A stretch of 64,000 bases of DNA from an uncultured Clostridia bacterium (GCA_946498095.1 CAMMMX010000010.1:36597-100596), one strand, 5' to 3'. Numbered from the stretch's first letter, positions 8,679 through 17,343 are shown. Made by a program: numbers and translations. The notes: generated from the sequence alone by a model not told the origin.

Positions 8679-8716
8679 GTTGTCCCGTCCTTTCTCTTCC
8701 ATGGTCCCGGCAGGCA

Positions 8717-9760
8717 TCAGAACGCCGGAGGTATTAGGTCCAGCCCCGTCGATTCTTCGATCCCCATGATAAGGTTCATGTTCTGGATCGCCTGCCCGGC
8801 AGCTCCCTTGACCATGTTGTCAATGGTGGAAACGAGGATGAGCTTGCCCGCGCGGGCGTCGTGATGGAGTGAGATGTCGCAGTAGTTGGAGTACTTGACG
8901 TTTTTCAGATTGGCGATCTCTCCCTGTGGAAGGACACGCACAAACTTTTCTTTCTCATAAAACGCTTCATATGCCGCTACGATGTCGGAAAAGTCGACGC
9001 CCTGCGCAACATCCGCGTAAATCGTCGACACGATGCCCCGGTTGACAGGCAGCAGATGCGGGACGAACGTTACCGTCACCCGCTTCCCTGCCATATGGGA
9101 TAACGTCTGCTCAATTTCCGGTGTATGGCGGTGGCAGGCAACTTTATAAGGGGCAAAGGCCTCGTTGCAGTCGGGGTAATGGGTATTCTGTGTCAGGCCG
9201 CGACCCGCGCCGGTCACACCGGATTTGGAGTCGATGACGATACCCTCCGTACGAATCAGGCCCTTGGAGACGGCCGGCGCCAGCCCCAGCCCGATACTGG
9301 TGGGATAGCAGCCAGGATTCGCAACCAACCTGCTCTCCCCGAGGTTTTGCCTATGAAGCTCGGGGATGCAGTAAACCGCCTGGGAATGGAGCTGCGGCTT
9401 GTTATAGGACAGCCCGTACCACTCCTTGTAATCCTCCTCCGCTTCCAACCTAAAGTCGGCGCCGAGATCGATAAAAGCCTTGCCCGCCGCCGCACACTTT
9501 TCCGCCAGCTTCTCGCTCAGCCCGTGCGGGAGCGAGGCAAAAACAACGTCGCTTTTCCCGATAACGGCGTCCTCGTTTTGCAGCACGTCGTCGCAAATGC
9601 CGCGCAGGGACGGGTAAACGGCACTCAGCGGCTTCCCTTCAAAGCTGACCGAGCTGACCGCCGCTACCTCCGCGCCGGGATGGCTCATCAGCAGCCTGAC
9701 CAGCTCGGCGCCCGCGTAACCGGTCGCCCCGATAATGCCTGCTTTTATTTTACTGCTCAC
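8717..9760 (-). CDS. argC: N-acetyl-gamma-glutamyl-phosphate reductase ArgC
   Basis: This NADPH-dependent reductase makes N-acetylglutamate semialdehyde. The nucleotide-binding loop AGIIGATGYAGAEL is at residues 6-19, and the catalytic cysteine lies in the motif NPGCYPTS near residue 148. Length from the GTG at 9760 is 347 residues, normal for the short form. The GTG overlaps the 3' end of argH by 11 bases; AAAGGA lies about eleven bases upstream. A TTG at 9766 is a second candidate. The longer open frame to 9787 lies wholly within argH and is unlikely. Confidence 0.95.
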   Translation of the reverse strand: MSSKIKAGIIGATGYAGAELVRLLMSHPGAEVAAVSSVSFEGKPLSAVYPSLRGICDDVLQNEDAVIGKSDVVFASLPHGLSEKLAEKCAAAGKAFIDLGADFRLEAEEDYKEWYGLSYNKPQLHSQAVYCIPELHRQNLGESRLVANPGCYPTSIGLGLAPAVSKGLIRTEGIVIDSKSGVTGAGRGLTQNTHYPDCNEAFAPYKVACHRHTPEIEQTLSHMAGKRVTVTFVPHLLPVNRGIVSTIYADVAQGVDFSDIVAAYEAFYEKEKFVRVLPQGEIANLKNVKYSNYCDISLHHDARAGKLILVSTIDNMVKGAAGQAIQNMNLIMGIEESTGLDLIPPAF

Positions 9761-11129
9761 AACCAAGCACTTCCTTTGCCTTTTCAATCTGTTTCAGGAC
9801 GCTTTCCTTTGCAGGTCCCGAATAGACCTTACGCTCCGCTACGCAGGTATCCAGGCTGATCGCCTGATAAACGTCCTCGTCAAATGAGGGGCAGGCTTTA
9901 CGATACGCATCCAGCTCCAGTTCCTCCAGCGTTGTACCCCTCTCGATGCAAACGGCGACAAGGTGCCCGGTGATTTTGTAAGCGTCCCGGAACGGCAGGC
10001 CTTTTTTCACCAGGTAATCCGCGCAGTCGGTTGCGTTGATAAAGCCTTTGGCGGCGACAGCGCGCATGTTGTCCTTGAGCACGCGCATGGTCCGCAGCAT
10101 CGGGATCATGGTGGACAGGCACAGCTTGACGGTGTCCACCGCGTCGAACACCGCTTCCTTGTCCTCCTGCATATCCTTATTGTACGCAAGCGGCAAGCCC
10201 TTCATCATGGTCAGCAGCGTGACGACGTCCCCGATGACGCGCCCCGTTTTGCCGCGGACAAGTTCGGTGATGTCCGGGTTCTTTTTCTGCGGCATGATAC
10301 TCGAGCCAGTAGCATAAGCGTCATCCAGCTCGATGAATTTGAACTCCCAAGAGCACCACAGGATAATTTCCTCAGAAAGGCGCGACAGGTGCATCATCAG
10401 CATCGCGATGTCGCCTGCAAGCTCGATACAGAAATCCCGGTCGGACACACCGTCAAGGCTGTTGTCCGTCACCGACGAAAACTGCAACAAATCACATACC
10501 CGCTGGCGGTCGATCGGATAGGTCGTGGAGGCCAGCGCGCCGCTGCCCAGCGGCATGACATTGATGCGCTCCGCGCATTGGTCCAGGCGCTGTATATCCC
10601 GCAAAAGCATCTGGACATACGCCATCAAGTGATGGGCAAAGGTGATGGGCTGCGCGCGCTGCAGGTGGGTGTAGCCCGGCATGACCGTTTCGGTATGCTG
10701 CGATGCGATGTCGCAAAGCGTCAAAGCCAAATCGCGCGCCAATACGCGGATTTCTTTTGCTTCGTCGCGCAAATACAGGCGGATGTCCAGCGCCACCTGA
10801 TCGTTACGGCTGCGCGCGGTATGCAGCCGCTTGCCCGCGTCCCCGATCCGGCTTGTCAGCTGCGCTTCGACAAACATATGGATATCCTCCGCAGTAGGAT
10901 CGAACGTCAGCGCGCCGCTTTCGATATCCGCGAGGATCCCTTCCAGCCCCTTGACGATGCTCTCCGCATCCGTTTTATCGATGATCCCCGCTTCCCCCAG
11001 CATGGTTGCGTGGGCGATGCTGCCCTGTATGTCGTGCCGGTACATCCGGCAGTCGAAAGAAATAGAGGAATTAAAGTCGTTGACCTTTTCGTCAACCTCC
11101 TTGGAAAACCTGCCTGCCCATAACTTCAT
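9750..11129 (-). CDS. argH: Argininosuccinate lyase ArgH
   Basis: The enzyme splits argininosuccinate into arginine and fumarate. The N-terminus MKLWAGRFSK is typical, and the fumarase-superfamily signature GSSIMPQKKNPD is present near residue 277 with its catalytic serine. The length is 459 residues from the ATG at 11129, where AAAGGTGA lies nine bases upstream; the open frame reaches 11165 but lacks a ribosome site there. It follows argG after a short intercistronic hairpin and overlaps argC. Confidence 0.97.
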   Translation of the reverse strand: MKLWAGRFSKEVDEKVNDFNSSISFDCRMYRHDIQGSIAHATMLGEAGIIDKTDAESIVKGLEGILADIESGALTFDPTAEDIHMFVEAQLTSRIGDAGKRLHTARSRNDQVALDIRLYLRDEAKEIRVLARDLALTLCDIASQHTETVMPGYTHLQRAQPITFAHHLMAYVQMLLRDIQRLDQCAERINVMPLGSGALASTTYPIDRQRVCDLLQFSSVTDNSLDGVSDRDFCIELAGDIAMLMMHLSRLSEEIILWCSWEFKFIELDDAYATGSSIMPQKKNPDITELVRGKTGRVIGDVVTLLTMMKGLPLAYNKDMQEDKEAVFDAVDTVKLCLSTMIPMLRTMRVLKDNMRAVAAKGFINATDCADYLVKKGLPFRDAYKITGHLVAVCIERGTTLEELELDAYRKACPSFDEDVYQAISLDTCVAERKVYSGPAKESVLKQIEKAKEVLGCEQ

Positions 11130-11191
11130 GGCTTGTATCACCTTTTCGTTGGATTTGTTGTCCATCCGGCCCCTGCCGGAAGAAAGATTGA

Positions 11192-11225
11192 CAGCAATGG
11201 GGGCGCTTCCCGTCCTCCATTGCTG
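11192..11225 (-). other. Intercistronic hairpin between argG and argH
   Basis: A perfect nine-base inverted repeat (CAGCAATGG at 11192-11200 and CCATTGCTG at 11217-11225) encloses 16 bases in the gap between the two genes. On the minus strand no run of T follows, so it is not a normal terminator. It could stabilise or process the argG 3' end. Confidence 0.5.
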
Positions 11226-11246
11226 CGCAATTGCCGTCAGGCGGCC

Positions 11247-12470
11247 TTATTTGACGTTCCTTTTCTCGTCCAGCATCGCTTTGACCTTAATCGGCAGACC
11301 GAACAGGTTGATGAAGCCCTGCGAGTCCATCTGGTCATAGACGTCGTCCTCGCCGAAGGTGGCGACCTCCTCGTCGTACAACGTATACGGCGAGCAAACG
11401 CCGGCGTTGATGATGTTGCCTTTGTACAGCTTCAGCTTCACGTCCCCGGTTACGGTCTCCTGCGTCGAATCGACGAAAGCGCTGAGCGCTTCCCGCAGGG
11501 GCGTGTACCACTGCCCGTAATAGACAAGGTCCGCAAATTTCAGCGCAACCTGCTGTTTGTAATGCATGGTGTCACGGTCGAGGCAAAGCGTCTCCAGCAC
11601 CTCATGCGCGTGATAGAGGATGGTGCCGCCGGGGGTTTCGTATACGCCCCTGGACTTCATGCCCACCAAACGGTTTTCAACAAGGTCGGCAATGCCGATA
11701 CCGTTTTTGCCGCCGAGCTCGTTGAGCTTCTGAATCAGTTCCACGCCGCCCATTTTTACGCCGTCCAGTGCAACCGGGATGCCCTTTTCGAACGAGATGG
11801 TCACGTAGGTGTCCTCATCGGGCGCCCGTTCCGGGGAGACGCCCATCTCAAGGATTTTATCGTAATCGGGTTCGTTCATCGGATCCTCCAGATCCAGTCC
11901 TTCATGGGAGAGGTGCCAGAGGTTCTTGTCCTTGGAATAGTTGGTCTCCCGCGTCAGCGCAATCGGAACGTTTTTGGCGATCGCGTAGTCGATCTCCTCG
12001 TCACGGGATTTCAGCTCCCAGACCCGCCACGGCGCGATGATCTTCATGTTCGGCGCAAAAGCCTTAATCGCCAGCTCGAAACGAACCTGATCGTTCCCCT
12101 TGCCGGTGCAGCCGTGGACGATGGCGTCCGCGCCCTCCGCTTTTGCAATTTCGACAATCCGCTTGGCGATAATCGGACGCGCAAAGGAAGTGCCCAGCAG
12201 GTATTTATTTTCATAGACCGCGCCGGCCTTTATCGTTGGGAATATGTAGTCCTCCACGAACTCTTTGGTCAGATCCTCGATATACAGCTTGGAGGCGCCG
12301 GTTTTGATGGCCTTCTCATGGAGGCCGTCCAGTTCACCGCCCTGGCCGACGTCGGCTGCCACGGCGATAACCTCGCAGCCGTAGTTCTCCTTCAGCCACG
12401 GAATGATAATGGAGGTGTCCAGCCCTCCTGAATATGCAAGCACGACTTTTTTAATCTGGGTATCCTTCAT
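11247..12470 (-). CDS. argG: Argininosuccinate synthase ArgG
   Basis: ArgG joins citrulline and aspartate using ATP. The N-terminal [10 protein letters not shown] (residues 11-20) is the PP-motif that binds ATP, and the segment [14 protein letters not shown] near residue 117 is the second signature. At 407 residues it is standard length. It is the first gene of the arginine operon: the promoter is 72-100 bases upstream and the leader contains a hairpin. AAGGAAG precedes the ATG at 12470. Placing the last-step genes argG and argH first, ahead of argCJBDF, is common in Clostridia. Confidence 0.97.
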   Translation of the reverse strand: MKDTQIKKVVLAYSGGLDTSIIIPWLKENYGCEVIAVAADVGQGGELDGLHEKAIKTGASKLYIEDLTKEFVEDYIFPTIKAGAVYENKYLLGTSFARPIIAKRIVEIAKAEGADAIVHGCTGKGNDQVRFELAIKAFAPNMKIIAPWRVWELKSRDEEIDYAIAKNVPIALTRETNYSKDKNLWHLSHEGLDLEDPMNEPDYDKILEMGVSPERAPDEDTYVTISFEKGIPVALDGVKMGGVELIQKLNELGGKNGIGIADLVENRLVGMKSRGVYETPGGTILYHAHEVLETLCLDRDTMHYKQQVALKFADLVYYGQWYTPLREALSAFVDSTQETVTGDVKLKLYKGNIINAGVCSPYTLYDEEVATFGEDDVYDQMDSQGFINLFGLPIKVKAMLDEKRNVK

Positions 12471-12501
12471 ATTGATGCGCTTCCTTTCTTCACATGTTAC
12501 C

Positions 12502-12528
12502 GAAACAGGCTGCGGATGTGCCTGTTTC
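12502..12528 (-). other. Hairpin in the argG leader
   Basis: GAAACAGGC (12502-12510) and GCCTGTTTC (12520-12528) form a perfect nine-base stem with a nine-base loop, near the expected 5' end of the arginine transcript. No U-run follows on the minus strand. It may protect the mRNA end or form part of a regulatory leader; there is no visible leader peptide. Confidence 0.5.
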
Positions 12529-12541
12529 CTCCTCAGTGAAT

Positions 12542-12570
12542 ATTATACATTGATATGCATTCGTTTGCAA
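12542..12570 (-). promoter_or_regulatory. Arginine operon promoter with nearby repeated TTATACATT boxes
   Basis: On the minus strand TTGCAA (12565-12570), 17 bases, TATAAT (12542-12547). The nine-base word TTATACATT occurs twice on the plus strand, at 12543-12551 and 12575-12583, 32 bases (about three helical turns) apart, one over the -10 and one just upstream of the -35. ArgR boxes are AT-rich and read roughly TGAAT-N4-ATTCA, so these repeats, together with TGAAT at 12537-12541, are a candidate ArgR site. The promoter is well supported; the operator is tentative. Confidence 0.65.
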
Positions 12571-12638
12571 TATTTTATACATTAAAATAATCACCAATGT
12601 TTTCTCCCCATCCCGCGCGTTTTTAAGCGGATTTTCCT

Positions 12639-12698
12639 ATAAAAGACTTATCCGGCCGCAGCGAAAGCGGGGCGGGCCTCCGCCTACCCGTCTTTTAT
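12639..12698. repeat. Inverted repeat upstream of the flavin reductase gene
   Basis: ATAAAAGAC (12639-12647) and GTCTTTTAT (12690-12698) form a perfect nine-base pair of arms around a GC-rich 42-base centre that contains its own small stem (GGCGG and CCGCC). It lies between the divergent argG and flavin reductase promoters. The role is unknown; it does not match a riboswitch that I know. Confidence 0.35.
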
Positions 12699-12849
12699 TA
12701 TAATCAATCAGACCTGAAAATACAATGCTTTTCCGGGAAAGGCCTACTTTTTTCGCTTGTGTTGTGTTATACTGAATACAGCGGCAACTGCATCCGTTTA
12801 CCTGCCAGCGAATAGACTGGTAACGTACACTGAAATAGGAGGTCATCAA

Positions 12850-13356
12850 ATGGGCACTTTTATGAAACGCGACATCAGCAGCGTCGCGATCAAACCCTAT
12901 GACTTAATCGGCAAGGGGTGGTTTCTGATTACGGCCGGGACGCCACAGGACCATAACACCATGACAGCAAGCTGGGGGATGACCGGCGTTCTCTGGGGCA
13001 AAAATGTCGTCTGCGTCGCTATCCGCCCGCAGCGCTACACCTTCGGTTACGTGGACAAAGGCGATACCTTCACGCTTTCCTTTTTCCATGAGGAGCATCG
13101 CCGCGCCCTATCGATCTGCGGCTCGAAATCCGGACGGGACTGCGACAAGGAAAAGGAAGCCGGCCTGACCAGCGTCACGGTGGACGGGCACCTGACTTAT
13201 GAGGAAGCATACGCTTTCGTCGCCTGCAAAAAGCTTTACTGCCAGGATATCGACCCCGCTATGTTCATCGACCCGTCGCTGGACAATGCTCATTATCCCC
13301 AGAAGGACTACCATCGGATGTTTATCGCGGAAATTACCGACCTCTATGTGAAATAA
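12850..13356 (+). CDS. Flavin reductase-like (flavoredoxin-type) protein
   Basis: A 168-residue protein with the split-barrel flavin-binding fold: the early segment PYDLIGKGWFLITAG, then TPQDHNTMTASWG near residues 37-49 and the VCVAIRPQRYTF strand match the flavin reductase-like domain that binds FMN. Such proteins serve as small FMN electron carriers or reductases in anaerobes. The start is the ATG at 12850 with TAGGAGGT upstream; the open frame begins further left but has no ribosome site. A TATACT (12768-12773) about 75 bases upstream may be its -10. It is 20 bases ahead of pyrB and likely cotranscribed. Confidence 0.8.
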   Translation: MGTFMKRDISSVAIKPYDLIGKGWFLITAGTPQDHNTMTASWGMTGVLWGKNVVCVAIRPQRYTFGYVDKGDTFTLSFFHEEHRRALSICGSKSGRDCDKEKEAGLTSVTVDGHLTYEEAYAFVACKKLYCQDIDPAMFIDPSLDNAHYPQKDYHRMFIAEITDLYVK

Positions 13357-13376
13357 AGAAAGGCTGAAATTAGGAA

Positions 13377-14474
13377 ATGACAGGATGTGCAATTACCCTA
13401 TCCTATCCCCGCCGCAACCTCATCGATCTCAGCGATTTCTCAGCTGAGGAGGTAAACGCGCTGCTCGCGCTTGCTGCGGACATCAAGAAGAATCCGGCGG
13501 CCTACCAGGACGCCTGCCGCGGGCGGGTTATGGCTACGCTGTTTTACGAGCCCTCCACCCGGACGCAGCTGTCCTTCCAGACGGCCATGCTGCGGTTGGG
13601 CGGATCGGTGATCGGGTTCGACAACCCCGGGAATTCCTCTGTTTCCAAGGGGGAATGCCTGACGGATACCACGACCATTGTCAGCGGCTATTCCGACGTG
13701 CTGGTTATCCGTCACCCCAAGGAGGGCGCCGCGCGGGCGGCTTCCCTCAAATCCAAGTGCAGTGTCGTCAACGCCGGCGACGGCGGGCATCTGCACCCGA
13801 CCCAGACGCTCACCGACCTGCTGACGCTTTCCCAGGAAAAGGGGCGTCTCACCGGGCTGACCATCGGCTTGTGCGGCGACCTGAAAAACGGGCGTACGGT
13901 ACATTCCCTCATCCGCGCTATGAGCGCCTACCCGGGAAACCGTTTCATCCTGATCTCCACGCCCTATCTGGCGCTGCCGGATTATTCCAAGGCCGTGCTC
14001 GAAGCGTCCGGCTGTGCGTATGAGGAGGTCAGCAGCCTGGAAGAAGCCATCCCCCAGCTGGACGTTCTGTATATGACGCGGATCCAGAAGGAGCGTTTTG
14101 AAAGCGAGGAGGCCTACCGGCAGGAGAAGGATGTTTATATCCTGACCAAGGAAAAGCTGGAGAAAGGCAAACAAGACCTGCTCGTACTGCATCCCCTGCC
14201 GCGGGTGGACGAGATTTCCTACGAGGTGGACGACGATCCCCGGGCGATGTACTTTGACCAGGCGGTGTACGGGATGTATGTGCGGATGGCGCTGGTATAT
14301 ACCTTGTTGCTCGGTACTCCTGCCCCGTTGACGGACACCTTCATCAAAGCGCCTGCGCACACCTGCTCTAACCCCAACTGCATCACGAGAAGCGAGCCGA
14401 ACCTGCCCCACTATTACGTCATGGAGACCGGTTCGGAGCAATGTGCCTATTGCAGCCATGCTCCCCTGCGTTAA
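13377..14474 (+). CDS. pyrB: Aspartate carbamoyltransferase PyrB fused to a PyrI-type zinc domain
   Basis: Residues 1-310 are a complete catalytic chain: STRTQ at 60-64, HPTQ at 140-143 and HPLPRVDEI at 272-280 bind carbamoyl phosphate and aspartate. It makes carbamoyl aspartate in pyrimidine synthesis. The last 36 residues add C330-x4-C335-x20-C356-x2-C359, with CSNPNCITRSEP closely resembling the zinc-binding C-terminal domain of the separate regulatory chain PyrI (C-x4-C-x23-C-x2-C in E. coli). The allosteric nucleotide-binding half of PyrI is absent and no pyrI follows. The tail may keep catalytic trimers together or is a remnant of a former fusion. Other pyr genes are not adjacent. Confidence 0.92.
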   Translation: MTGCAITLSYPRRNLIDLSDFSAEEVNALLALAADIKKNPAAYQDACRGRVMATLFYEPSTRTQLSFQTAMLRLGGSVIGFDNPGNSSVSKGECLTDTTTIVSGYSDVLVIRHPKEGAARAASLKSKCSVVNAGDGGHLHPTQTLTDLLTLSQEKGRLTGLTIGLCGDLKNGRTVHSLIRAMSAYPGNRFILISTPYLALPDYSKAVLEASGCAYEEVSSLEEAIPQLDVLYMTRIQKERFESEEAYRQEKDVYILTKEKLEKGKQDLLVLHPLPRVDEISYEVDDDPRAMYFDQAVYGMYVRMALVYTLLLGTPAPLTDTFIKAPAHTCSNPNCITRSEPNLPHYYVMETGSEQCAYCSHAPLR

Positions 14475-14512
14475 GCCGGCCGGTGAGGCGTTAAGCAGAA
14501 AGGACGATAGAA

Positions 14513-14830
14513 ATGAGTGAGAAGATAAAAATGATCGAGGGCGACCTGGAAAAGGTAATCGCCCAAGCGGATAAGCCTGTTCTGGTGGACTTTTATTCAG
14601 TTACCTGCGGTCCCTGCCGGATGCTGGCTCCTATTATGGACGAGATTGCCGACGAACTGTCTGACCAGGTGCTGGTCTGCAAGGCGAATGTAGCGGACAA
14701 CATGGAAAGCGCCCAAAAATATGGGATTATGGGCGTCCCTACGGTGATCCTGTTCCGGGACGGCAAGCCCGATAAGGTTTCCGTCGGGCTGCGGGACAAG
14801 GCGTTCCTGCTGGACATGATTGGGGAATAA
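14513..14830 (+). CDS. trxA: Thioredoxin
   Basis: A 105-residue thioredoxin with the redox motif C32-G-P-C35 (context SVTCGPCRM), a VDFYS strand before it, and the cis-proline in the segment GIMGVPTVILF near residue 76. It reduces protein disulfides in the cytoplasm. The aromatic residue before the motif, usually Trp, is replaced by Thr. A GAAAGGA ribosome site precedes the ATG. It is 38 bases after pyrB and ends at a strong terminator, closing a three-gene unit with the flavin protein, which could feed it electrons. Confidence 0.93.
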   Translation: MSEKIKMIEGDLEKVIAQADKPVLVDFYSVTCGPCRMLAPIMDEIADELSDQVLVCKANVADNMESAQKYGIMGVPTVILFRDGKPDKVSVGLRDKAFLLDMIGE

Positions 14831-14844
14831 CTGCCTGCGGGAAG

Positions 14845-14880
14845 GGCGCGTTCTCTTGATGGAGAGAACGCGCCTTTTTT
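14845..14880 (+). terminator. Rho-independent terminator after thioredoxin
   Basis: GGCGCGTTCTC (14845-14855) pairs with GAGAACGCGCC (14864-14874) and is followed by six T. Confidence 0.9.
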
Positions 14881-15176
14881 CTGTCGCCGGGTTGTTCCGA
14901 TACATGGCAGTGCCGAATCGGTTACAGCATCACGGGATCAATTTTTAAATATACATTTAGTAAATATTCTATCTAAATCAACAAAAAAACATCATAAAAA
15001 TATGGAGCGAAACGTTTATTTTAAATGTTGCACAAATTTTTTTATGATATTTTATGCATTAAATCAATATACTTTTGGGGATAAATTGGTTTATAATGAT
15101 GTCATAGGACGGACAGGGAAAGAAACAACGCTTCGCCCTAACACAAGTATCTCAATGAACAAGGGAGGTTACTATT
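14881..15176 (+). promoter_or_regulatory. AT-rich leader region of the solute-binding protein gene
   Basis: This stretch contains no gene. It is far more AT-rich than its surroundings. TATAAT at 15092-15097 is the best -10, with a weak TATACT (15068-15073) at an 18-base spacing as -35. AAACGTTT at 15010-15017 is an eight-base palindrome of the kind found at the centre of LacI-family operators. ATCATAAAAA near 14991 and TTTTTATGAT near 15040 form an inverted repeat. The promoter call is moderate; the operator is a guess. Confidence 0.4.
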
Positions 15177-16529
15177 TTGAAACACTTGAAAAACAGCTTG
15201 GCATGTATCCTGTGTACCGCCGCATTGCTCAGTGTGACGGCGTGTGGAAATGGCGGCGGCCAATCCGAGGAGCCTGAAAAAACTTCTTCCGAAATTGTAT
15301 TGACCAACAAAACGTTAAAATGGATGTCCAATTGGGCGATGAATCCCGAAGAAGGAGGAGAGGATCGCCCGGAACTGAAGATGTTCAAAGAAAAATACGG
15401 CGGACAGGTGGAAGATACCGTGGTCGTCTGGGATGAGAGAGTGGATGCGATCACTTCGGCTGCCATGAGCGATGATTGCCCGGATATGACCGGTTTCTGG
15501 TACGAATTGATGCCCGCCGGCTTTCACAATGGCCTTTATCGCCAAGTCGACGATATCATTGATGTCAACGCGGCGGGTTGGAAAAACCTCAGACCGGTTC
15601 TCGATCTGTATACCTATGACGGGCATCATTATGTACCGACGCCGGTCGTTTCCGATTATGGCATCCTCATCTATAACAAGGAAACGATAAAAAAATATAA
15701 TTTGGAAGATCCGCGTGAGTTGTTCCGCCAAGGCAAATGGACGTGGGATAAAATGCTGGACATGATGAAACAATTCACCAATCCGTCGGACACACAGGGA
15801 GGGAAATTCGGCCGTTACGGAATCGACGGCGGGAGCTATGCCTATAACATGCATATGACGAGCGGAACCCCGTTTGTCAGCTTGACTTCAGATTGTAAAC
15901 TGCAAAGCAACCTGCGCAGCAAAGATGTTGAGGCATACATGAATTTCATCTCGGATATGAAAGAAGCCGGCGTAATGTTCCCACAATGGGAGAATGGAAA
16001 CGCGATTGTCGAGGACAGTGTTACAACCGGTAAGACCTTGTTCTTCGACACCGGGTTGTGGGCCTACTCGAATTATACCATCAAGAAATACGCAATGTAT
16101 GACAACGCCTCGTTTGTACCTTACCCAAAGAATCCTTCCTCCGACAAATATTATCGTGGCATCAGTATTGATCCGCATATGGTTTTTGGCGGCGCTAAAA
16201 ATATTGAGGGGATCAAAGCCTGGCAAGAGTGCCGGATATTAGTCAACCAGGACCCCGTCGAAAAAAAGAAGACGGAAGCCGTTCGCATGAGCCAGGATCC
16301 CGCTGTAGGCGAAGGCTACAGCCAGGACGATATGGATTTTTATTACGAAATGGCGGATTTGAGTCAATTTAGCCCTGTGGTGGACTGGAGTAACGGACTG
16401 GGCGTGGACGGCGTCAACGGCAGCGCTCTCGTACACGGAGTCTGGGTGGAGGATAAGCCTTGGGCGACTGTCCGTGAAGAATACGCCCCCTTGTTTGACG
16501 CGGCGATCAGCCAGGCAAACGGCGACTGA
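15177..16529 (+). CDS. Extracellular solute-binding lipoprotein (family 1, sugar-type), orphan
   Basis: The 450-residue protein begins with a short basic stretch, a hydrophobic signal and the lipobox LSVTAC, with Cys23 as the lipidated residue, then a Gly/Ser linker and a type 1 periplasmic-binding fold. Segments such as VVSDYGILIYNKETIKKY and WTWDKMLDMMKQFTNP are typical of carbohydrate-binding proteins of ABC importers. The start is TTG at 15177 with AAGGGAGG upstream. No permease or ATPase gene is near, so it must work with a distant transporter or be a leftover. Base composition is more AT-rich than the pyrB unit, which suggests transfer. The ligand is unknown. Confidence 0.85.
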   Translation: MKHLKNSLACILCTAALLSVTACGNGGGQSEEPEKTSSEIVLTNKTLKWMSNWAMNPEEGGEDRPELKMFKEKYGGQVEDTVVVWDERVDAITSAAMSDDCPDMTGFWYELMPAGFHNGLYRQVDDIIDVNAAGWKNLRPVLDLYTYDGHHYVPTPVVSDYGILIYNKETIKKYNLEDPRELFRQGKWTWDKMLDMMKQFTNPSDTQGGKFGRYGIDGGSYAYNMHMTSGTPFVSLTSDCKLQSNLRSKDVEAYMNFISDMKEAGVMFPQWENGNAIVEDSVTTGKTLFFDTGLWAYSNYTIKKYAMYDNASFVPYPKNPSSDKYYRGISIDPHMVFGGAKNIEGIKAWQECRILVNQDPVEKKKTEAVRMSQDPAVGEGYSQDDMDFYYEMADLSQFSPVVDWSNGLGVDGVNGSALVHGVWVEDKPWATVREEYAPLFDAAISQANGD

Positions 16530-16562
16530 CCATTCCCTTATGGTTTGCTTTCAAGGGACAAG

Positions 16563-16594
16563 AAAACGGCCGTCCTGAAAAGGACGGCCGTTTT
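16563..16594. terminator. Bidirectional terminator between the lipoprotein and Nudix genes
   Basis: AAAACGGCCGTCC (16563-16575 region) and GGACGGCCGTTTT (16582-16594) form a 13-base stem with A and T tracts on both sides, serving the two converging genes. Confidence 0.85.
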
Positions 16595-17078
16595 AGGATT
16601 CACTGTCCCCCACACCGTAAAGGGAATAGGGACCTTTTGCAGCGTTGGAGCGAAAATCCATCGCCCCGTAGGACTGTTCGCCATGTTGCAGAAGGGATTG
16701 AAGCAGTACACGCGTCAAGTCCGTCAGGTGGGGGTGCTGGAGGGCGTCCGGTACGGGCAGGAAGAGCGCTTCGCTGTTCTCCTTCCCATCGGACACCGCC
16801 TCGCCGCCCAGATAGGACATCAGAAACACCGCGTACCAGTCCCTTTTATTAAAGCGCATCGCAAGCAATCGCTGTGCCCGCGCCTCTATCCTGGTTTCTT
16901 CCCGCACTTCCCTGGCTGCCGCATCCTCCGGAAGTTCCCCCTTGTGGAGGTAGCCGCCGGGAATCAGCAGCTTGCCCTGCGCCGGGCCGTATGTATGCCG
17001 GACCAGCAGCACCTGGTTCCCTTTCAGGACGACGCATCCGACTGATTTTTCAAAATTTTCGATTTCTAAATCTTCCAT
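16593..17078 (-). CDS. Nudix hydrolase
   Basis: A 161-residue protein with a Nudix box near residues 41-64 (GGYLHKGELPEDAAAREV then REETRIEA). The metal-binding RExxEE glutamates are present, but the usual glycine after EET is replaced by arginine. The segments before (CVVLKGNQVLLVRH) and after are typical of the fold. The substrate cannot be read from the sequence; a nucleoside diphosphate derivative is likely. The gene is alone and converges on the solute-binding protein gene. Confidence 0.85.
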   Translation of the reverse strand: MEDLEIENFEKSVGCVVLKGNQVLLVRHTYGPAQGKLLIPGGYLHKGELPEDAAAREVREETRIEARAQRLLAMRFNKRDWYAVFLMSYLGGEAVSDGKENSEALFLPVPDALQHPHLTDLTRVLLQSLLQHGEQSYGAMDFRSNAAKGPYSLYGVGDSES

Positions 17079-17159
17079 ATCGCTTTTCCCCTTTTTTCAT
17101 GCAGTCCTGCCCGTATAGAATCGCCGGATCAGGCAAATACTACCGGCGAGGTGATAAAC

Positions 17160-17333
17160 ATGTCTGCGAAAATGCATTTTGACCGTGAGGCACAGGAATA
17201 CTTCGATTCGCTGCCGAAATTCATTCAAGAATCCGTGATGCAGGGAAACCAGGACATCTGCTCCAAAGAAGAACTGATGCAGTGCGCGAAAAACCTGATG
17301 AACCAAAACAGCAATCCGTCACAGCATGCCTGA
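17160..17333 (+). CDS. Small conserved-looking protein of unknown function, 57 residues
   Basis: The ATG at 17160 has GAGGTGAT four bases upstream. The product is soluble and helical (FDREAQEYFDSLPKFIQESV, then SKEELMQCAKNLMNQ) with two cysteines. I do not recognise a named domain, although short proteins of this type with a DREAQ..FDSLP start are familiar from Clostridia. It ends just before a terminator. Because it is small, acidic and has a good ribosome site, I consider it real. Confidence 0.6.
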   Translation: MSAKMHFDREAQEYFDSLPKFIQESVMQGNQDICSKEELMQCAKNLMNQNSNPSQHA

Positions 17334-17343
17334 GAACGCCTGG

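Noticed and set aside
12639..12698. Inverted repeat read as a terminator or known riboswitch
   Set aside because: No transcript would end here in either direction and no aptamer core was recognised. It is listed only as a repeat.
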